The notes under the pieces: generated by a model
Told to the model about the DNA's origin: nothing
Database searches by the model: none
The model's input: the letters and a program-made list of their open reading frames with translations, nothing else
Part shown: one piece after another, positions 7,523 to 15,407 of the stretch
Position numbering within the stretch: position 1 is the first letter of the stretch
Layout: each line of letters starts with the position of its first letter
Source: an uncultured Oscillospiraceae bacterium
GTDB taxonomy: Bacteria; Bacillota; Clostridia; Oscillospirales; Oscillospiraceae
Length of the DNA: 28,286 bases
Direction of reading: 5' to 3'
Assembly: GCA_910577805.1 (NCBI GenBank)
Contig: CAJTOE010000014.1
Location: forward strand, 1 to 28,286
Made by a program: the position numbers and the translations under genes

Positions 7523-7551
7523 ATTTTACCACAACGAAACAGTTGTGGCAA
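7523..7551 (-). promoter_or_regulatory. lysR promoter with an operator-like dyad in its spacer
   Basis: Minus strand TTGCCA (7546-7551), a 17-bp spacer and TAAAAT (7523-7528). The perfect inverted repeat CCACAAC-N6-GTTGTGG (7529-7548) fills the spacer and overlaps the -35 box, the position expected for autorepression and for a LysR site serving the divergent gene. Confidence 0.75.
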
Positions 7552-7659
7552 CCCTCAACAAAAATCTGCTTTTCTTAATTGGAATTTTGTGCAATAATAA
7601 TGGATATAAGAAAGCATCTATTCCCCGCAAATTTTTTATAAAAGGAAGGAAGATTCGCT

Positions 7660-8601
7660 ATGAAATGTCTCATCATCGACGCCGTCCACAGCTCTATCCA
7701 GGAGGAACTGGGCAAGTACATGCAGGTGGACACCAAAATGCTCCCCACCCAGGAGGAGCTGGCTTCCATCATCGGAGACTATGACGTGCTCATCATGCGG
7801 GTAGATCCGGCTATCAACAAGGATATCCTGGACGCCGCTTCCAACCTGAAGGTCATCGGCGTTTGCTCCGTGGGCCTGAACCACATCGACATGGATGCCG
7901 CCAAGGCCAAGAACATCCAGGTCTTTAACGCCCCCGGCCTGAACGACAACGCCGTGGCCGAGCTGACCATCGCCAAGATGCTGGAGATCTCCCGCCACAC
8001 CATCCCCGCCTGCATCGACGTGAAGGTGAACAAGACTTGGGACAAGTATAAGTTCATGGGCCGCGAGCTGCGGGGCAAGACCCTGGGTATCCTGGGCTTT
8101 GGCCGTGTGGGACAGCGCGTGGGCAAGCTGGCTCACGCCTTCCAGATGGACGTTGTGGCTTACGATCCCTATCTGCCCGCGTATGTCTTTGACCAGGAGC
8201 AGTCCAAGAGCGTGTCCGTGGAGGAGCTGCTGAAGGTCTCCGACTTCGTGTCCATCCATATGCCCCTCACCCCTGAGACCAAGAACCTCATCAATGCTCA
8301 GTCCATCACCACCATGAAGGACGGCGTCGTGGTGCTGAACATGGCCCGCGGCGGCATCGTCAACGAGCAGGACATGTACGAGGCTCTGAAATCCGGCAAG
8401 GTCGGCGGCTACGCCTCCGACGTGATGGAGAACGAGCTGGCCGCCGGCGGCCTCACCGAGGGCGCGGGCTTCGACTCCCCCCTGTTCGAGTGCGAGAACT
8501 TCATTGTCACGCCTCACCTGGGCGCGCAGACTGTGGACGCCGCCGAGAAGATCGGTGCCCACATCATCGGTAAGGTCAAGGAAACGCTTCAGCTGGCCTG
8601 A
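7660..8601 (+). CDS. D-2-hydroxyacid dehydrogenase (phosphoglycerate dehydrogenase-like)
   Basis: NAD-dependent reductase/dehydrogenase of 2-keto/2-hydroxy acids, 313 residues. The Rossmann motif GFGRVG is at 146-151, with D169 at the end of the second strand favouring NAD over NADP. Catalytic residues fit the SerA family: R230 (NMARGG), E259 (DVMENE) and H286 (TPHLGAQ). It lacks the C-terminal ACT domain of full-length SerA, so it need not be the serine-pathway enzyme; glycerate, lactate-like or other hydroxyacid substrates are possible. AAGGAAGGA precedes the ATG. It is divergent from lysR and probably under its control, and is followed by a strong terminator, so it is monocistronic. Confidence 0.92.
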   Translation: MKCLIIDAVHSSIQEELGKYMQVDTKMLPTQEELASIIGDYDVLIMRVDPAINKDILDAASNLKVIGVCSVGLNHIDMDAAKAKNIQVFNAPGLNDNAVAELTIAKMLEISRHTIPACIDVKVNKTWDKYKFMGRELRGKTLGILGFGRVGQRVGKLAHAFQMDVVAYDPYLPAYVFDQEQSKSVSVEELLKVSDFVSIHMPLTPETKNLINAQSITTMKDGVVVLNMARGGIVNEQDMYEALKSGKVGGYASDVMENELAAGGLTEGAGFDSPLFECENFIVTPHLGAQTVDAAEKIGAHIIGKVKETLQLA

Positions 8602-8621
8602 TTGCGTCAATATTGCATGAA

Positions 8622-8654
8622 AACAGCACCAGGGTTTTCCTGGTGCTGTTTTTT
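8622..8654 (+). terminator. Rho-independent terminator of the dehydrogenase gene
   Basis: Perfect 12-bp stem AACAGCACCAGG / CCTGGTGCTGTT with loop GTTTT and a TTTT tail, 20 bases after the stop codon. The A/T ends make it workable for both strands. Confidence 0.93.
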
Positions 8655-8708
8655 ATGCGCATCTGGCGGGTTTTCCTCCCCCCCTCACGGGGAAAGGGCG
8701 GTCACGCA

Positions 8709-10484
8709 TCAAATCACATGATACTCTCTCAGCAGCTTTTCCACATCGGTGCCCTCCAGCTTTTTCAGCACCTCATGCAGAACCAGCTTGTACTTCAGAT
8801 TCAGGTCCATTTCCGTGATCTTCTGCCCGTCCCGGAGCTTCACCGTAGCATCCAGCAGGTCCCGCACGTCGTAGGTGCTGCCCCAGACCTCCGGCACGCC
8901 CCGGTCCACGTCCAGCAGCGTGTAGACCGCCTCCATGCCGGTGCGCATGGAGTATTCTGTGGTAAAAATGGTGTCACGGGCGGTCTCCGCAAACTGCCCC
9001 AGGAACGCAAAGTTCACCGCGCCCTCCGGGACGACTTGGGGACGGTCGGTATCGTTGCGGGGCATGAAGAACGCGTCAATATAGGGCATCATTACCGGCA
9101 CGGTGTTGGCACTGTTGGAGGCCAGCTCTTCAATCTGGTCCTCCGGCACGCCCAGGTGGTACAGCCACTCCATGCAAATCTCCTTGCCGGTGCAGTCCCG
9201 CATGGGCTTCTTCACATAGTCGCCGGGCACGTCGCTGAACAGGGCGTACACCCAGACCAGACAGTGGTCCTTGGGCTGGGCCCGGAACTGGGGCTGACGG
9301 TTGATGGTCCAGCTCAGGAGCCAGGAGGAGTCTTTTACCGTCACGATGCCGCCGGTGACCACGCCGCCGGTGAAGGGGTCCCGCTTGCAGATATTTTTGA
9401 TATAGGGAATGATGCGCTGGTCCAGCGTCTCTACCGTGGCGCTCATCCAGTTGGTCTGCTCCGGGTCATAGCAGAACTTGTCCGGATTGCCAAAAGCCGG
9501 GTCCTGCGCGGCGATCTTCCGCCACATATCCCAGCCGCCGCCGGGCTTGATCTCCGTGTTGTAGGAGGCGGGTTCGTTCTGAGAACCCATGGTGGAGTTC
9601 TCCACACAACCGCCGTTGGTGATAAAGACCAGATCGTTTTCCGTCAGGTCCACGAACTCCTGGCGGTCCTCCCGCAGAAGCTCCACCCGCTTGGCCAGCT
9701 TCCGGCCCGGCTGGATGTCAAATTCTACGTTGACCACCTTGGTGTTGTAGTGGAACTGGACATCATGTTCCTCCAGATACTTGACCATGGGCAGGATCAT
9801 GGACTCGTACTGGTTGTAGCGGGTGAAGCGCAGGGCCTTGAAATCGGGCAGCCCGCCGATGTGGTGGATGAAGCGCTTGATATACCGCTTCATCTCCAGG
9901 GCACTGTGCCAGTTCTCAAAGGCGAACATGGTCCGCCAGTAGAGCCAGAAATTGGATTCCAGCACCTCGTCGTCGAAGTAGTCGGTGATGCGCTTGTCAT
10001 ATAGCTCCTCGTCCGGGGTGAAGAACAGACGCATGATCTCCATAGCCGCCTTGTCGGATACGTCGAACTTCCCGTCGGTGTGCGCGTCCTGGCCCCGGTT
10101 GACGGTGGCCCGGCACAGGGAGTAATTGGGGTCCTTTTTGTTCAGCCAGTAGTACTCGTCCAGTACGCTGACTCCCTCGGTCTCAATGGAGGGGATGGAG
10201 TGGAGCAGGTCCCACATGACCTCAAAGTGGTTGTCCATCTCCCGTCCGCCCCGCATGACGTAGCCCACGTTCTCGAACTTGAAGCCGTCGCAGGCTCCGC
10301 CGGGGATGGGGTCCTTTTCAAAGATGTGGATATGCTCCCCCTTCATCTGGCCGTCCCGGACCAGGTAGCAGGCGGCGGTGAGGGCCGCAAGGCCGGTGCC
10401 GATAATATAGGCTGATTTATGGTCCACACCCTCAGGCTTTTGGGGACGGGCGAAGGCCTCATAGTTACCGCTGGAATAATACAT
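8709..10484 (-). CDS. ohyA: Oleate hydratase (myosin-cross-reactive antigen family)
   Basis: FAD-dependent hydratase that adds water to the cis-9 double bond of unsaturated fatty acids, giving 10-hydroxystearate from oleate (EC 4.2.1.53). It has 591 residues, normal for the family. The N-terminus MYYSSGNYEAFARP is family-typical. The FAD motif GTGLAAL is at 29-35, and RGGREM (78-83) contains E82, equivalent to the essential glutamate of characterised hydratases. The C-terminal membrane-associating helices end in LKKLEGTDVEKLL. The ATG at 10484 has AAGGA at 8 bases; the in-frame ATG three codons upstream overlaps that box and is less likely. A promoter and TetR-type dyad lie at 10510-10545. 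The upstream TetR gene probably controls it. Confidence 0.95.
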   Translation of the reverse strand: MYYSSGNYEAFARPQKPEGVDHKSAYIIGTGLAALTAACYLVRDGQMKGEHIHIFEKDPIPGGACDGFKFENVGYVMRGGREMDNHFEVMWDLLHSIPSIETEGVSVLDEYYWLNKKDPNYSLCRATVNRGQDAHTDGKFDVSDKAAMEIMRLFFTPDEELYDKRITDYFDDEVLESNFWLYWRTMFAFENWHSALEMKRYIKRFIHHIGGLPDFKALRFTRYNQYESMILPMVKYLEEHDVQFHYNTKVVNVEFDIQPGRKLAKRVELLREDRQEFVDLTENDLVFITNGGCVENSTMGSQNEPASYNTEIKPGGGWDMWRKIAAQDPAFGNPDKFCYDPEQTNWMSATVETLDQRIIPYIKNICKRDPFTGGVVTGGIVTVKDSSWLLSWTINRQPQFRAQPKDHCLVWVYALFSDVPGDYVKKPMRDCTGKEICMEWLYHLGVPEDQIEELASNSANTVPVMMPYIDAFFMPRNDTDRPQVVPEGAVNFAFLGQFAETARDTIFTTEYSMRTGMEAVYTLLDVDRGVPEVWGSTYDVRDLLDATVKLRDGQKITEMDLNLKYKLVLHEVLKKLEGTDVEKLLREYHVI

Positions 10485-10509
10485 GAAAAACATCCTTTCT
10501 TTTGCTTGA

Positions 10510-10545
10510 TGGGTCTATCATAGAGCATGACCCAATCTTTCACAA
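10510..10545 (-). promoter_or_regulatory. Oleate hydratase promoter with overlapping dyad
   Basis: Minus strand TTGTGA (10540-10545), a 17-bp spacer and TATGAT (10517-10522). The inverted repeat TGGGTC-N13-GACCCA (10510-10515 and 10529-10534) brackets the -10 box, a typical repressor position and size for a TetR-family operator. Confidence 0.72.
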
Positions 10546-10550
10546 TAAAC

Positions 10551-10594
10551 AAAATGCCCCGCATGATAAAAAACAAATCATGCGGGGCGTTTTG
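10551..10594 (-). terminator. Terminator between the TetR gene and oleate hydratase
   Basis: A 12-bp perfect stem GCCCCGCATGAT / ATCATGCGGGGC, extended by A-T pairs, with a 9-nt A-rich loop. In the minus direction the T-run ATTTTGTTTATT follows. It separates the two minus-strand genes into different transcription units. Confidence 0.85.
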
Positions 10595-10595
10595 T

Positions 10596-11171
10596 TTAGT
10601 TTTTGGCGGGTTGTTCCCCCGTCCCGAACGCCTGGAGCGCCCGGACCACATTCCCCTGCATCAAGCGGCTGGTGCGCTCCACAATATCCGCAGGGTCCTC
10701 CTTCATGTGCTGGCCGATCCACTCCAGCATCACGCCCACAAAAGCGTACTGGTAAAAGCGGGCCAGAAACTGCTGGTCCGTCCGGCTTATTTCCAGGCCC
10801 GCCGCCTTCTCCTCCACTACGCCCAGAATCAAATTGGCAATCAGCGGACTTAAATACTGCTCGATGCGCTCCCGGCTGACGGAGTGATACACATTCATAA
10901 TAAAGGGCTTGTTGGCCTGGACCGCGTAAAAAATGTTCAAAAACCCCTCTTGCCAGGTGTCGTAGGTCTTTTTTCCTGCCAGCGCCTGGGCCGCGTCCTC
11001 CACGCAGGCCCACTCCACCAAATCATAAATATCCTTAAAATGGTAGTAAAACGTCATACGGCTGATGCCGCAGTCCTCGGCGATGTCGTTGATGGTGATC
11101 TTCTTCAAGGGCTTCTGGAGCAGTAAATGCTTCAAGGACGCCTCCAGCGCCCGCTTCGTGGTCTGAGACAC
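10596..11171 (-). CDS. TetR/AcrR-family regulator (DhaS-like)
   Basis: 191 residues. The N-terminal helix-turn-helix (about 23-48) contains ITINDIAEDCGISRMTFYYH followed by FKDIYDLVEW. The C-terminal domain with FIMNVYHSVSRERIEQYL resembles the DhaS-type TetR_C_8 domain. The start is GTG at 11171, chosen because AAGGAGG lies six bases upstream; no ATG fits. It is upstream of and co-oriented with oleate hydratase but separated from it by a terminator, so regulator and target are independently transcribed. A fatty acid or acyl ligand would be logical but is inference. No clear promoter of its own was seen in the short gap after the chemotaxis gene. Confidence 0.9.
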   Translation of the reverse strand: MSQTTKRALEASLKHLLLQKPLKKITINDIAEDCGISRMTFYYHFKDIYDLVEWACVEDAAQALAGKKTYDTWQEGFLNIFYAVQANKPFIMNVYHSVSRERIEQYLSPLIANLILGVVEEKAAGLEISRTDQQFLARFYQYAFVGVMLEWIGQHMKEDPADIVERTSRLMQGNVVRALQAFGTGEQPAKN

Positions 11172-11202
11172 AACGGACCTCCTTACGCAGTTTTTTGCAT
11201 AA

Positions 11203-11235
11203 AACTGGGCAGCACCGGTAAAGCGCCGCCCAGTT
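11203..11235 (-). terminator. Hairpin terminator of the chemotaxis gene
   Basis: Outer arms AACTGGGC (11203-11210) and GCCCAGTT (11228-11235) with a 17-nt centre. On the minus strand it is followed by TTATGCAAAAAA. It lies 20 bases after the chemotaxis gene stop; the T-run is short, so termination may be partial and supply the TetR gene. Confidence 0.65.
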
Positions 11236-11254
11236 CTGGTTTATGGGGGAGAAA

Positions 11255-13039
11255 TCAATACTTTGCGTTCCCCACGTAGGAGCCGAAGGAGTCCTCTGCG
11301 GCAGGGATGCTCACAGGGCTGCTGACGCTGGCGGGGTGCTGGTTCAAAGCGGGAATGCTGTTGTGGTCCAGCCGGAAGCGGCTGATCAGCTCCTTGAGCA
11401 CGTTCGCCTGGCTGGACAGCTCCTCGCTGGCGGCGGCGGACTCCTCGGAGGTGGCGGAGTTGGTCTGAACCACGCTGGAAATCTGGTCCACGGCGATGGA
11501 AATCTGAGAAATGGAGGTGGACTGCTCCTCGGTGGCGTTGGAGATCAGGTTGACCGCATCCAGTACCTTCTGAGAGCTTGTCACTACTTCCTGAAGGGCC
11601 TGACTGGTCTCCTGGGACAGGTCCAGGCCCTCCTTCACGGCGGCTACGGTGTCCTCGATCAGGGTGGCGGTACTCTTGGAGGCCTCGGCGGACTTGCTGG
11701 CCAGGTTGCGCACCTCGTCAGCCACCACGGCGAAGCCCTTGCCGGCGGCGCCCGCACGGGCGGCCTCGACGGCGGCGTTCAGGGCCAGGATGTTGGTCTG
11801 GAACGCGATATCCTCGATGGTCTTGATGACCTTGCTGATCTCGTTGGAGTGCGTCTCGATCTTGTTCATGGCGTTCATGAGGGACTCCATGTCCGCGGAG
11901 CATACGTTGATCTGCTGGTGGGACTGGTCATTCTCCCGCTTGGCGGTCCGGGCGTGGGAGGCGGTGGACTCCACCTGCTGGCTCACGTCCTGGATGGTGG
12001 CGGCCAGCTCCTGGACGGAGGAGGCCTGCTCCGTTGCGCCCTGGGCCAGAGCCTGGGCACTGTTGGACACCTGCTCGCCGCCGGCATTGACCTGCTCGGC
12101 CGCAATCTCAATCTGGCTCAGGGTATCGCTCATGGAGGTCTTCATGTCCCGCATGGCCCTCAGGATGTCGGAGTAGTCGCCAATATAGGCCTCGCTATGC
12201 TGGGTTTTCACAGTGAAATTGCCTTGGGCCAGCTCCTCCATGCAGTAGTTGATATCGCTGATGAGGACTTTGACGGTCTCGGCCATTTCCCGCATATTGT
12301 CCGCCATTTCGCCCAGCTCGTCCTCAGAGTGGTAGGTGATTGCAACCTCCATATCGCCCTTGCAGATACGGGAGGCCACCTGGCGCATCTCCTCCACGGG
12401 CTTACGCACGCTGTCGCTCATAAGCAGGGCCAGGCCCACGCTGGCGACCACCGCAACGACGATCAGGATAATGACGACCATGTCGGCAATCTTGGCCAGG
12501 GCCGCTCCGTCCTCAACCTTATCCAAAGCGTTGGCCTCCGCGACATCGCCCACCTGGGCCATGATGTCGCGCACCTCGTCCATGTAGGGCTTATAGCTGT
12601 TCATGTACAGCTCAAAGGCCTCTTCGTTTTCCATGCGCTTGCTGTACTCTCCCACCTGGTCCAGGATGGGCTTGGCCTTATCCAGGTTGCTCACCACCCG
12701 GTCCAGCTGGCTCTTGTCGCCCTGATAGGTCGTGCGGATTTCCTCCACCAGAGTATAAATGCTGGCGAAGTCATCTTCCGCTTCATTGACTGCGTCCTGA
12801 ATTTCAACAGAGTCTACCAGAAGGATGGACCCCAGGATATTGCCGCGGGCGGAAAATACCGTCCGGCGGATATTCATGGAATTTTCTACGGTTTTGAACT
12901 GCTGGTTATAGAACTGCTGCAGCTTGCCGCTGACCTGCTGAAGCATAATAATAGATGTAATGCCCACGATGAGCAGAAAGGCCACAATGATAAAGTAGGA
13001 CACGAGCATTCGAGTCCGGATCTTCATGTTTTTCAGCAT
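11255..13039 (-). CDS. Methyl-accepting chemotaxis protein
   Basis: Membrane chemoreceptor that would signal to CheA/CheW. It has 594 residues. Membrane helix 1 is at about 11-33; an extracellular four-helix-bundle-like sensor domain covers about 34-185; membrane helix 2 is about 186-207; HAMP follows at about 207-260 with a second HAMP-like stretch to about 305. The signalling domain runs to about 560, with the conserved hairpin tip around 410-446 (IAFQTNILALNAAVEAARAG, then GKGFAVVADEVRNLA). No CheW-binding C-terminal pentapeptide is seen. ATG at 13039 has AAAGGAG at ten bases. It stands alone with no che or flagellar gene nearby; the ligand is unknown. Its leader is about 230 nt. Confidence 0.95.
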   Translation of the reverse strand: MLKNMKIRTRMLVSYFIIVAFLLIVGITSIIMLQQVSGKLQQFYNQQFKTVENSMNIRRTVFSARGNILGSILLVDSVEIQDAVNEAEDDFASIYTLVEEIRTTYQGDKSQLDRVVSNLDKAKPILDQVGEYSKRMENEEAFELYMNSYKPYMDEVRDIMAQVGDVAEANALDKVEDGAALAKIADMVVIILIVVAVVASVGLALLMSDSVRKPVEEMRQVASRICKGDMEVAITYHSEDELGEMADNMREMAETVKVLISDINYCMEELAQGNFTVKTQHSEAYIGDYSDILRAMRDMKTSMSDTLSQIEIAAEQVNAGGEQVSNSAQALAQGATEQASSVQELAATIQDVSQQVESTASHARTAKRENDQSHQQINVCSADMESLMNAMNKIETHSNEISKVIKTIEDIAFQTNILALNAAVEAARAGAAGKGFAVVADEVRNLASKSAEASKSTATLIEDTVAAVKEGLDLSQETSQALQEVVTSSQKVLDAVNLISNATEEQSTSISQISIAVDQISSVVQTNSATSEESAAASEELSSQANVLKELISRFRLDHNSIPALNQHPASVSSPVSIPAAEDSFGSYVGNAKY

Positions 13040-13468
13040 CTGAAACTATCTCCTTTGTCGTTTTTTCGTACTCCCAGGGGTTGCAGGGTAAACACACTCT
13101 CCTATAAAATGAGGCGGCTTCCTGGCGGCCCCGTTCCTGCGGCGAGGCGTATGATCCGCCACTCCCTTTGGCGGCCTTCCATCCAATACATCCTGCTCAC
13201 TCCTTCCTCATTATCCTCCTGAATAAAATTCCTTTATTCCTGCTATCCTTTTGATTTGGTGAACTTGTTTTTTATTATAGCACAACTATCCATAAATTTG
13301 GAGAGTTTTTTTAAAAATTATTTCGATAGATTTATTTTGGCAAAAAGGTTCTCTTTCTTATGCCTTTTTATGACTTTTAGGTATTTTAAGCAGAAAAATA
13401 CGGCAAATATCGCGTTTGTATCGTTTGAGGGCACGTCCTTTTGCCTTGTGAGGATGAGTGAACTGTGG
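13040..13468. other. Long intergenic stretch: chemotaxis leader and AT-rich DNA
   Basis: From 13040 to about 13267 this is the untranslated leader of the chemotaxis gene. On the minus strand it holds GGAGGATAATG followed by a 4-codon frame, a 29-codon open frame (13191 to 13102) and a hairpin CCGCC-N9-GGCGG near 13160-13180. From 13290 to 13440 the DNA is AT-rich with no supported gene. Frames here lack ribosome-binding sites. Confidence 0.5.
13274..13282 (-). promoter_or_regulatory. Probable extended -10 promoter for the chemotaxis gene
   Basis: Minus strand TGCTATAAT, an extended -10 (TG-N-TATAAT), in an AT-rich stretch. No good -35 is seen 17 bases upstream, as is common for extended -10 promoters. 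It gives a leader of about 230 nt before the start codon at 13039. Confidence 0.55.
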
Positions 13469-13493
13469 GACCCGCCCCCCCCCTGGGCGGGTC
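13469..13493. other. Stem-loop with a C-rich loop
   Basis: GACCCGCCC / GGGCGGGTC, a perfect 9-bp stem with loop CCCCCCT. No T-run follows on either strand, so it is not a normal terminator. It lies just upstream of the repeat remnant. Confidence 0.5.
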
Positions 13494-13512
13494 ATGTTCC
13501 ACCGGCTTCTGC

Positions 13513-13579
13513 TCACCTTCAAAGCCTACCCCCGCGAGGGGGAAGGCGGCTGGCCGCAGGCCAGACGGACGAGAGGGAA
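13513..13579. repeat. Decayed copy of the inverted-repeat element
   Basis: GGGGGAAGGCGGCTGGCC followed by GCAGGCCAGACGGACGAGAGGGAA matches the right half of the 2129-2302 element with scattered changes; the CCTACCCCCGCGAGGGGG block keeps its palindrome. The left end is not recognisable. It lies 40 bases upstream of the dpp operon promoter. Confidence 0.7.
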
Positions 13580-13618
13580 CCCTTGCCCCCTAAATTTGGA
13601 GATATATCACATTGAAGC

Positions 13619-13647
13619 TTGACAAAATGAAAATCTTTTTGTATAAT
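13619..13647 (+). promoter_or_regulatory. Perfect-consensus sigma-A promoter of the dpp operon
   Basis: TTGACA (13619-13624), exactly 17 bp, TATAAT (13642-13647). The spacer is A/T-rich. Transcription would begin near 13654, giving a leader of about 70 nt before the binding-protein ATG at 13725. Confidence 0.93.
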
Positions 13648-13724
13648 GTCACACAAATCGCATCTCAGAATCGGATTTTACAAAGAATTCCAGAAATTGC
13701 GATGCGGCAAGAGGAGGAAGAACT

Positions 13725-15341
13725 ATGAAAAAAATGCTATCCCTGATGCTTGCACTGTCAATGGTGCTGGCCCTGGCCGCCTGCGGCAGCAGCGGCGGCG
13801 GCACACCCAGCACCAGCAGCACCACCCCCAGCAATTCCGGCAGCCCCAGTACCTCCCAGCCCCAGCAGATGCCCAGCAGCGGCGGCGCCCTGCGGCTGGC
13901 TCTGTCCACCAACGACGGCTCCACCAAGGACGACCGCGTCCCCACCCCCTGGCTCAACCACAACATGGCCACCAACCTGATGTGGCGCGGCCTGCTGATC
14001 GCCGACTCCACCCTGACCAAGACCTCTCCTGACCTGGCGGAGAAGGTGGAAATCAGCGACGACGGCCTGACCTACACCATCACCCTGAAGGAAGGCCTGA
14101 AGTGGTCCGACGGCGAGGCCCTGACGGTGGACGACGTGCTGTGGTCCATCGACGCGGTGATGGCCGCCACCAACAAGAACTCCATCTACTCCGCCGCGTT
14201 CGGCAAGATTACCAGCAAGAGCGCCGAGGGCAACGTGATCACCCTGACCCTGGACGCCCCCTATGCCTCCATGCTGGACATCCTGGCCCAGTTCTCCATC
14301 CTGCCCAAGCACGCCCTGGAGAACGCCGACCCCGCCACCATCGACGGCGACGATTTCTGGAAGAACCCCGTCACCTCCGGCTATTATATGATGGACGAGA
14401 TGAGCGTGGGTAACTACTTCACCCTGAAGCTCAACCCCAACTATGAGGGCACCGCCCCCAAGATCGAGAAGGTCACCGTCTCCTTCGTCACCGACTTCCT
14501 CACCGCCGCCCAGGCCGGCAGCGCCGACTACCTGTACGGCAACGCCGCCGATCTGGTCAGCGGCATGGAGAGCCTGTCCAACTACCAGTCCATCCCCGTG
14601 GACGTGCTGTTCTACAAGTATTTCCAGTTCAACATGAAGGGCGTTGACGGCAACGAGAACGAGGCTATGCAGAACGTCGAGGTCCGCCGGGCCCTGATCA
14701 AGGCCATCGACCGCGCCACCCTGGCCGCCTTCTATCCCACCGCCAACGTGCTCAACAGCGGCGTGCCCAACAGCCACGAGGCTTACAACGGCTTCGACTA
14801 CGCCTACGACCCGGAGCAGGCCAAGGCCGACCTGGTCGCCGCCGGCTACGACATGAGCCGCACCCTGCGCATCTGCTACTACAACAACGACCAGACCTCC
14901 CAGGACCTGATCAGCATGGTGGTCTACTATCTGGAGCAGGCCGGCCTGAAGGTGGAGGCCACTCTGTCCAACGACGGCACCACCGACCTGTTCACCACCC
15001 GTAACTACGACATGGGCTTCAAGGGCAAAAGCTCCTTCTCCATGGAGGAGTGGTACAGCGAGTATATGCGCACCGACGCGCTGTTCGCCAACATCTTCGG
15101 CGGCGACACCGCCTTCGACGCCGCCATCGCCAAGCTGGCCTCCTCCACCACCGACGCGGACAAGAACGCCGCGCTGAAGGAGCTGCAGGCCCTGGAGCAG
15201 GAGAAGGTCTATAAAGTTCCCATGTTCACCGTAGGCAACTATGTGTTCCTGAGCAGCAATGTGACGCTGCCCGCAGGTGTGGAGTTCTGCAACCCCCTGT
15301 ATACCTGTGACGTCGATTACGCCAACTGGACGCTCTCCTGA
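13725..15341 (+). CDS. Dpp/Opp-type ABC transporter substrate-binding lipoprotein
   Basis: Extracellular solute-binding protein family 5 (SBP_bac_5), 538 residues, membrane-anchored. The signal peptide MKKMLSLMLALSMVLALAAC has a lipobox LAAC with lipidated C20. A Ser/Thr/Gly/Pro linker (about 21-53) leads into the binding domain, with the family stretch LTYTITLKEGLKWSDGEALT followed by VDDVLWSIDAV. AGAGGAGG precedes the ATG. First gene of an operon with two permeases, two ATPases, a flavoprotein and a YhcH-like protein. Family members bind peptides, but also nickel, opines, glutathione or oligosaccharides, so the ligand is open. A strong hairpin downstream probably makes it the most abundant product of the operon. 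Confidence 0.95.
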   Translation: MKKMLSLMLALSMVLALAACGSSGGGTPSTSSTTPSNSGSPSTSQPQQMPSSGGALRLALSTNDGSTKDDRVPTPWLNHNMATNLMWRGLLIADSTLTKTSPDLAEKVEISDDGLTYTITLKEGLKWSDGEALTVDDVLWSIDAVMAATNKNSIYSAAFGKITSKSAEGNVITLTLDAPYASMLDILAQFSILPKHALENADPATIDGDDFWKNPVTSGYYMMDEMSVGNYFTLKLNPNYEGTAPKIEKVTVSFVTDFLTAAQAGSADYLYGNAADLVSGMESLSNYQSIPVDVLFYKYFQFNMKGVDGNENEAMQNVEVRRALIKAIDRATLAAFYPTANVLNSGVPNSHEAYNGFDYAYDPEQAKADLVAAGYDMSRTLRICYYNNDQTSQDLISMVVYYLEQAGLKVEATLSNDGTTDLFTTRNYDMGFKGKSSFSMEEWYSEYMRTDALFANIFGGDTAFDAAIAKLASSTTDADKNAALKELQALEQEKVYKVPMFTVGNYVFLSSNVTLPAGVEFCNPLYTCDVDYANWTLS

Positions 15342-15382
15342 GCCGTTCCGGCGCGTGACGCCTCGTATCCTCTCAAGATAAG

Positions 15383-15400
15383 GCCCGGTCCGCTCCGGGC
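15383..15400 (+). other. Stem-loop in the spacer after the binding-protein gene
   Basis: GCCCGG-TCCGCT-CCGGGC, a perfect 6-bp stem. With the next hairpin it probably stabilises the 3' end of the binding-protein message. Confidence 0.5.
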
Positions 15401-15407
15401 AGAGCTA

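Noticed and set aside
7570..7610. Plus-strand promoter for the hydroxyacid dehydrogenase
   Set aside because: TATAAG and TAATAA are present, but no -35 box lies at 16-18 bases, so I could not place it with confidence; it may depend on the LysR activator.
8660..8702. Possible fragment of the TTCACCCTC repeat (CCCCCCCTCACGGGGAAAGG)
   Set aside because: Too short and too different from the other copies to support.
8613..10004. 463-codon plus-strand frame opposite oleate hydratase
   Set aside because: Antisense shadow of a clear family member; it starts within the terminator region and has no ribosome-binding site or recognisable domain.
13060..13190. Cyclic-di-GMP (GEMM) riboswitch in the chemoreceptor leader
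   Set aside because: The GC-rich stems and a GCCAGGAAGCCG stretch look faintly similar, but the conserved CACGCAAAG core is missing.
11243..13222. 659-codon plus-strand frame opposite the chemoreceptor
   Set aside because: Gly/Leu/His-rich translation caused by codon bias of the receptor gene on the other strand.
13256..13615. 119-codon plus-strand frame in the intergenic region
   Set aside because: It runs through the minus-strand promoter region, a hairpin and a decayed repeat, has no ribosome-binding site, and its translation is not protein-like.
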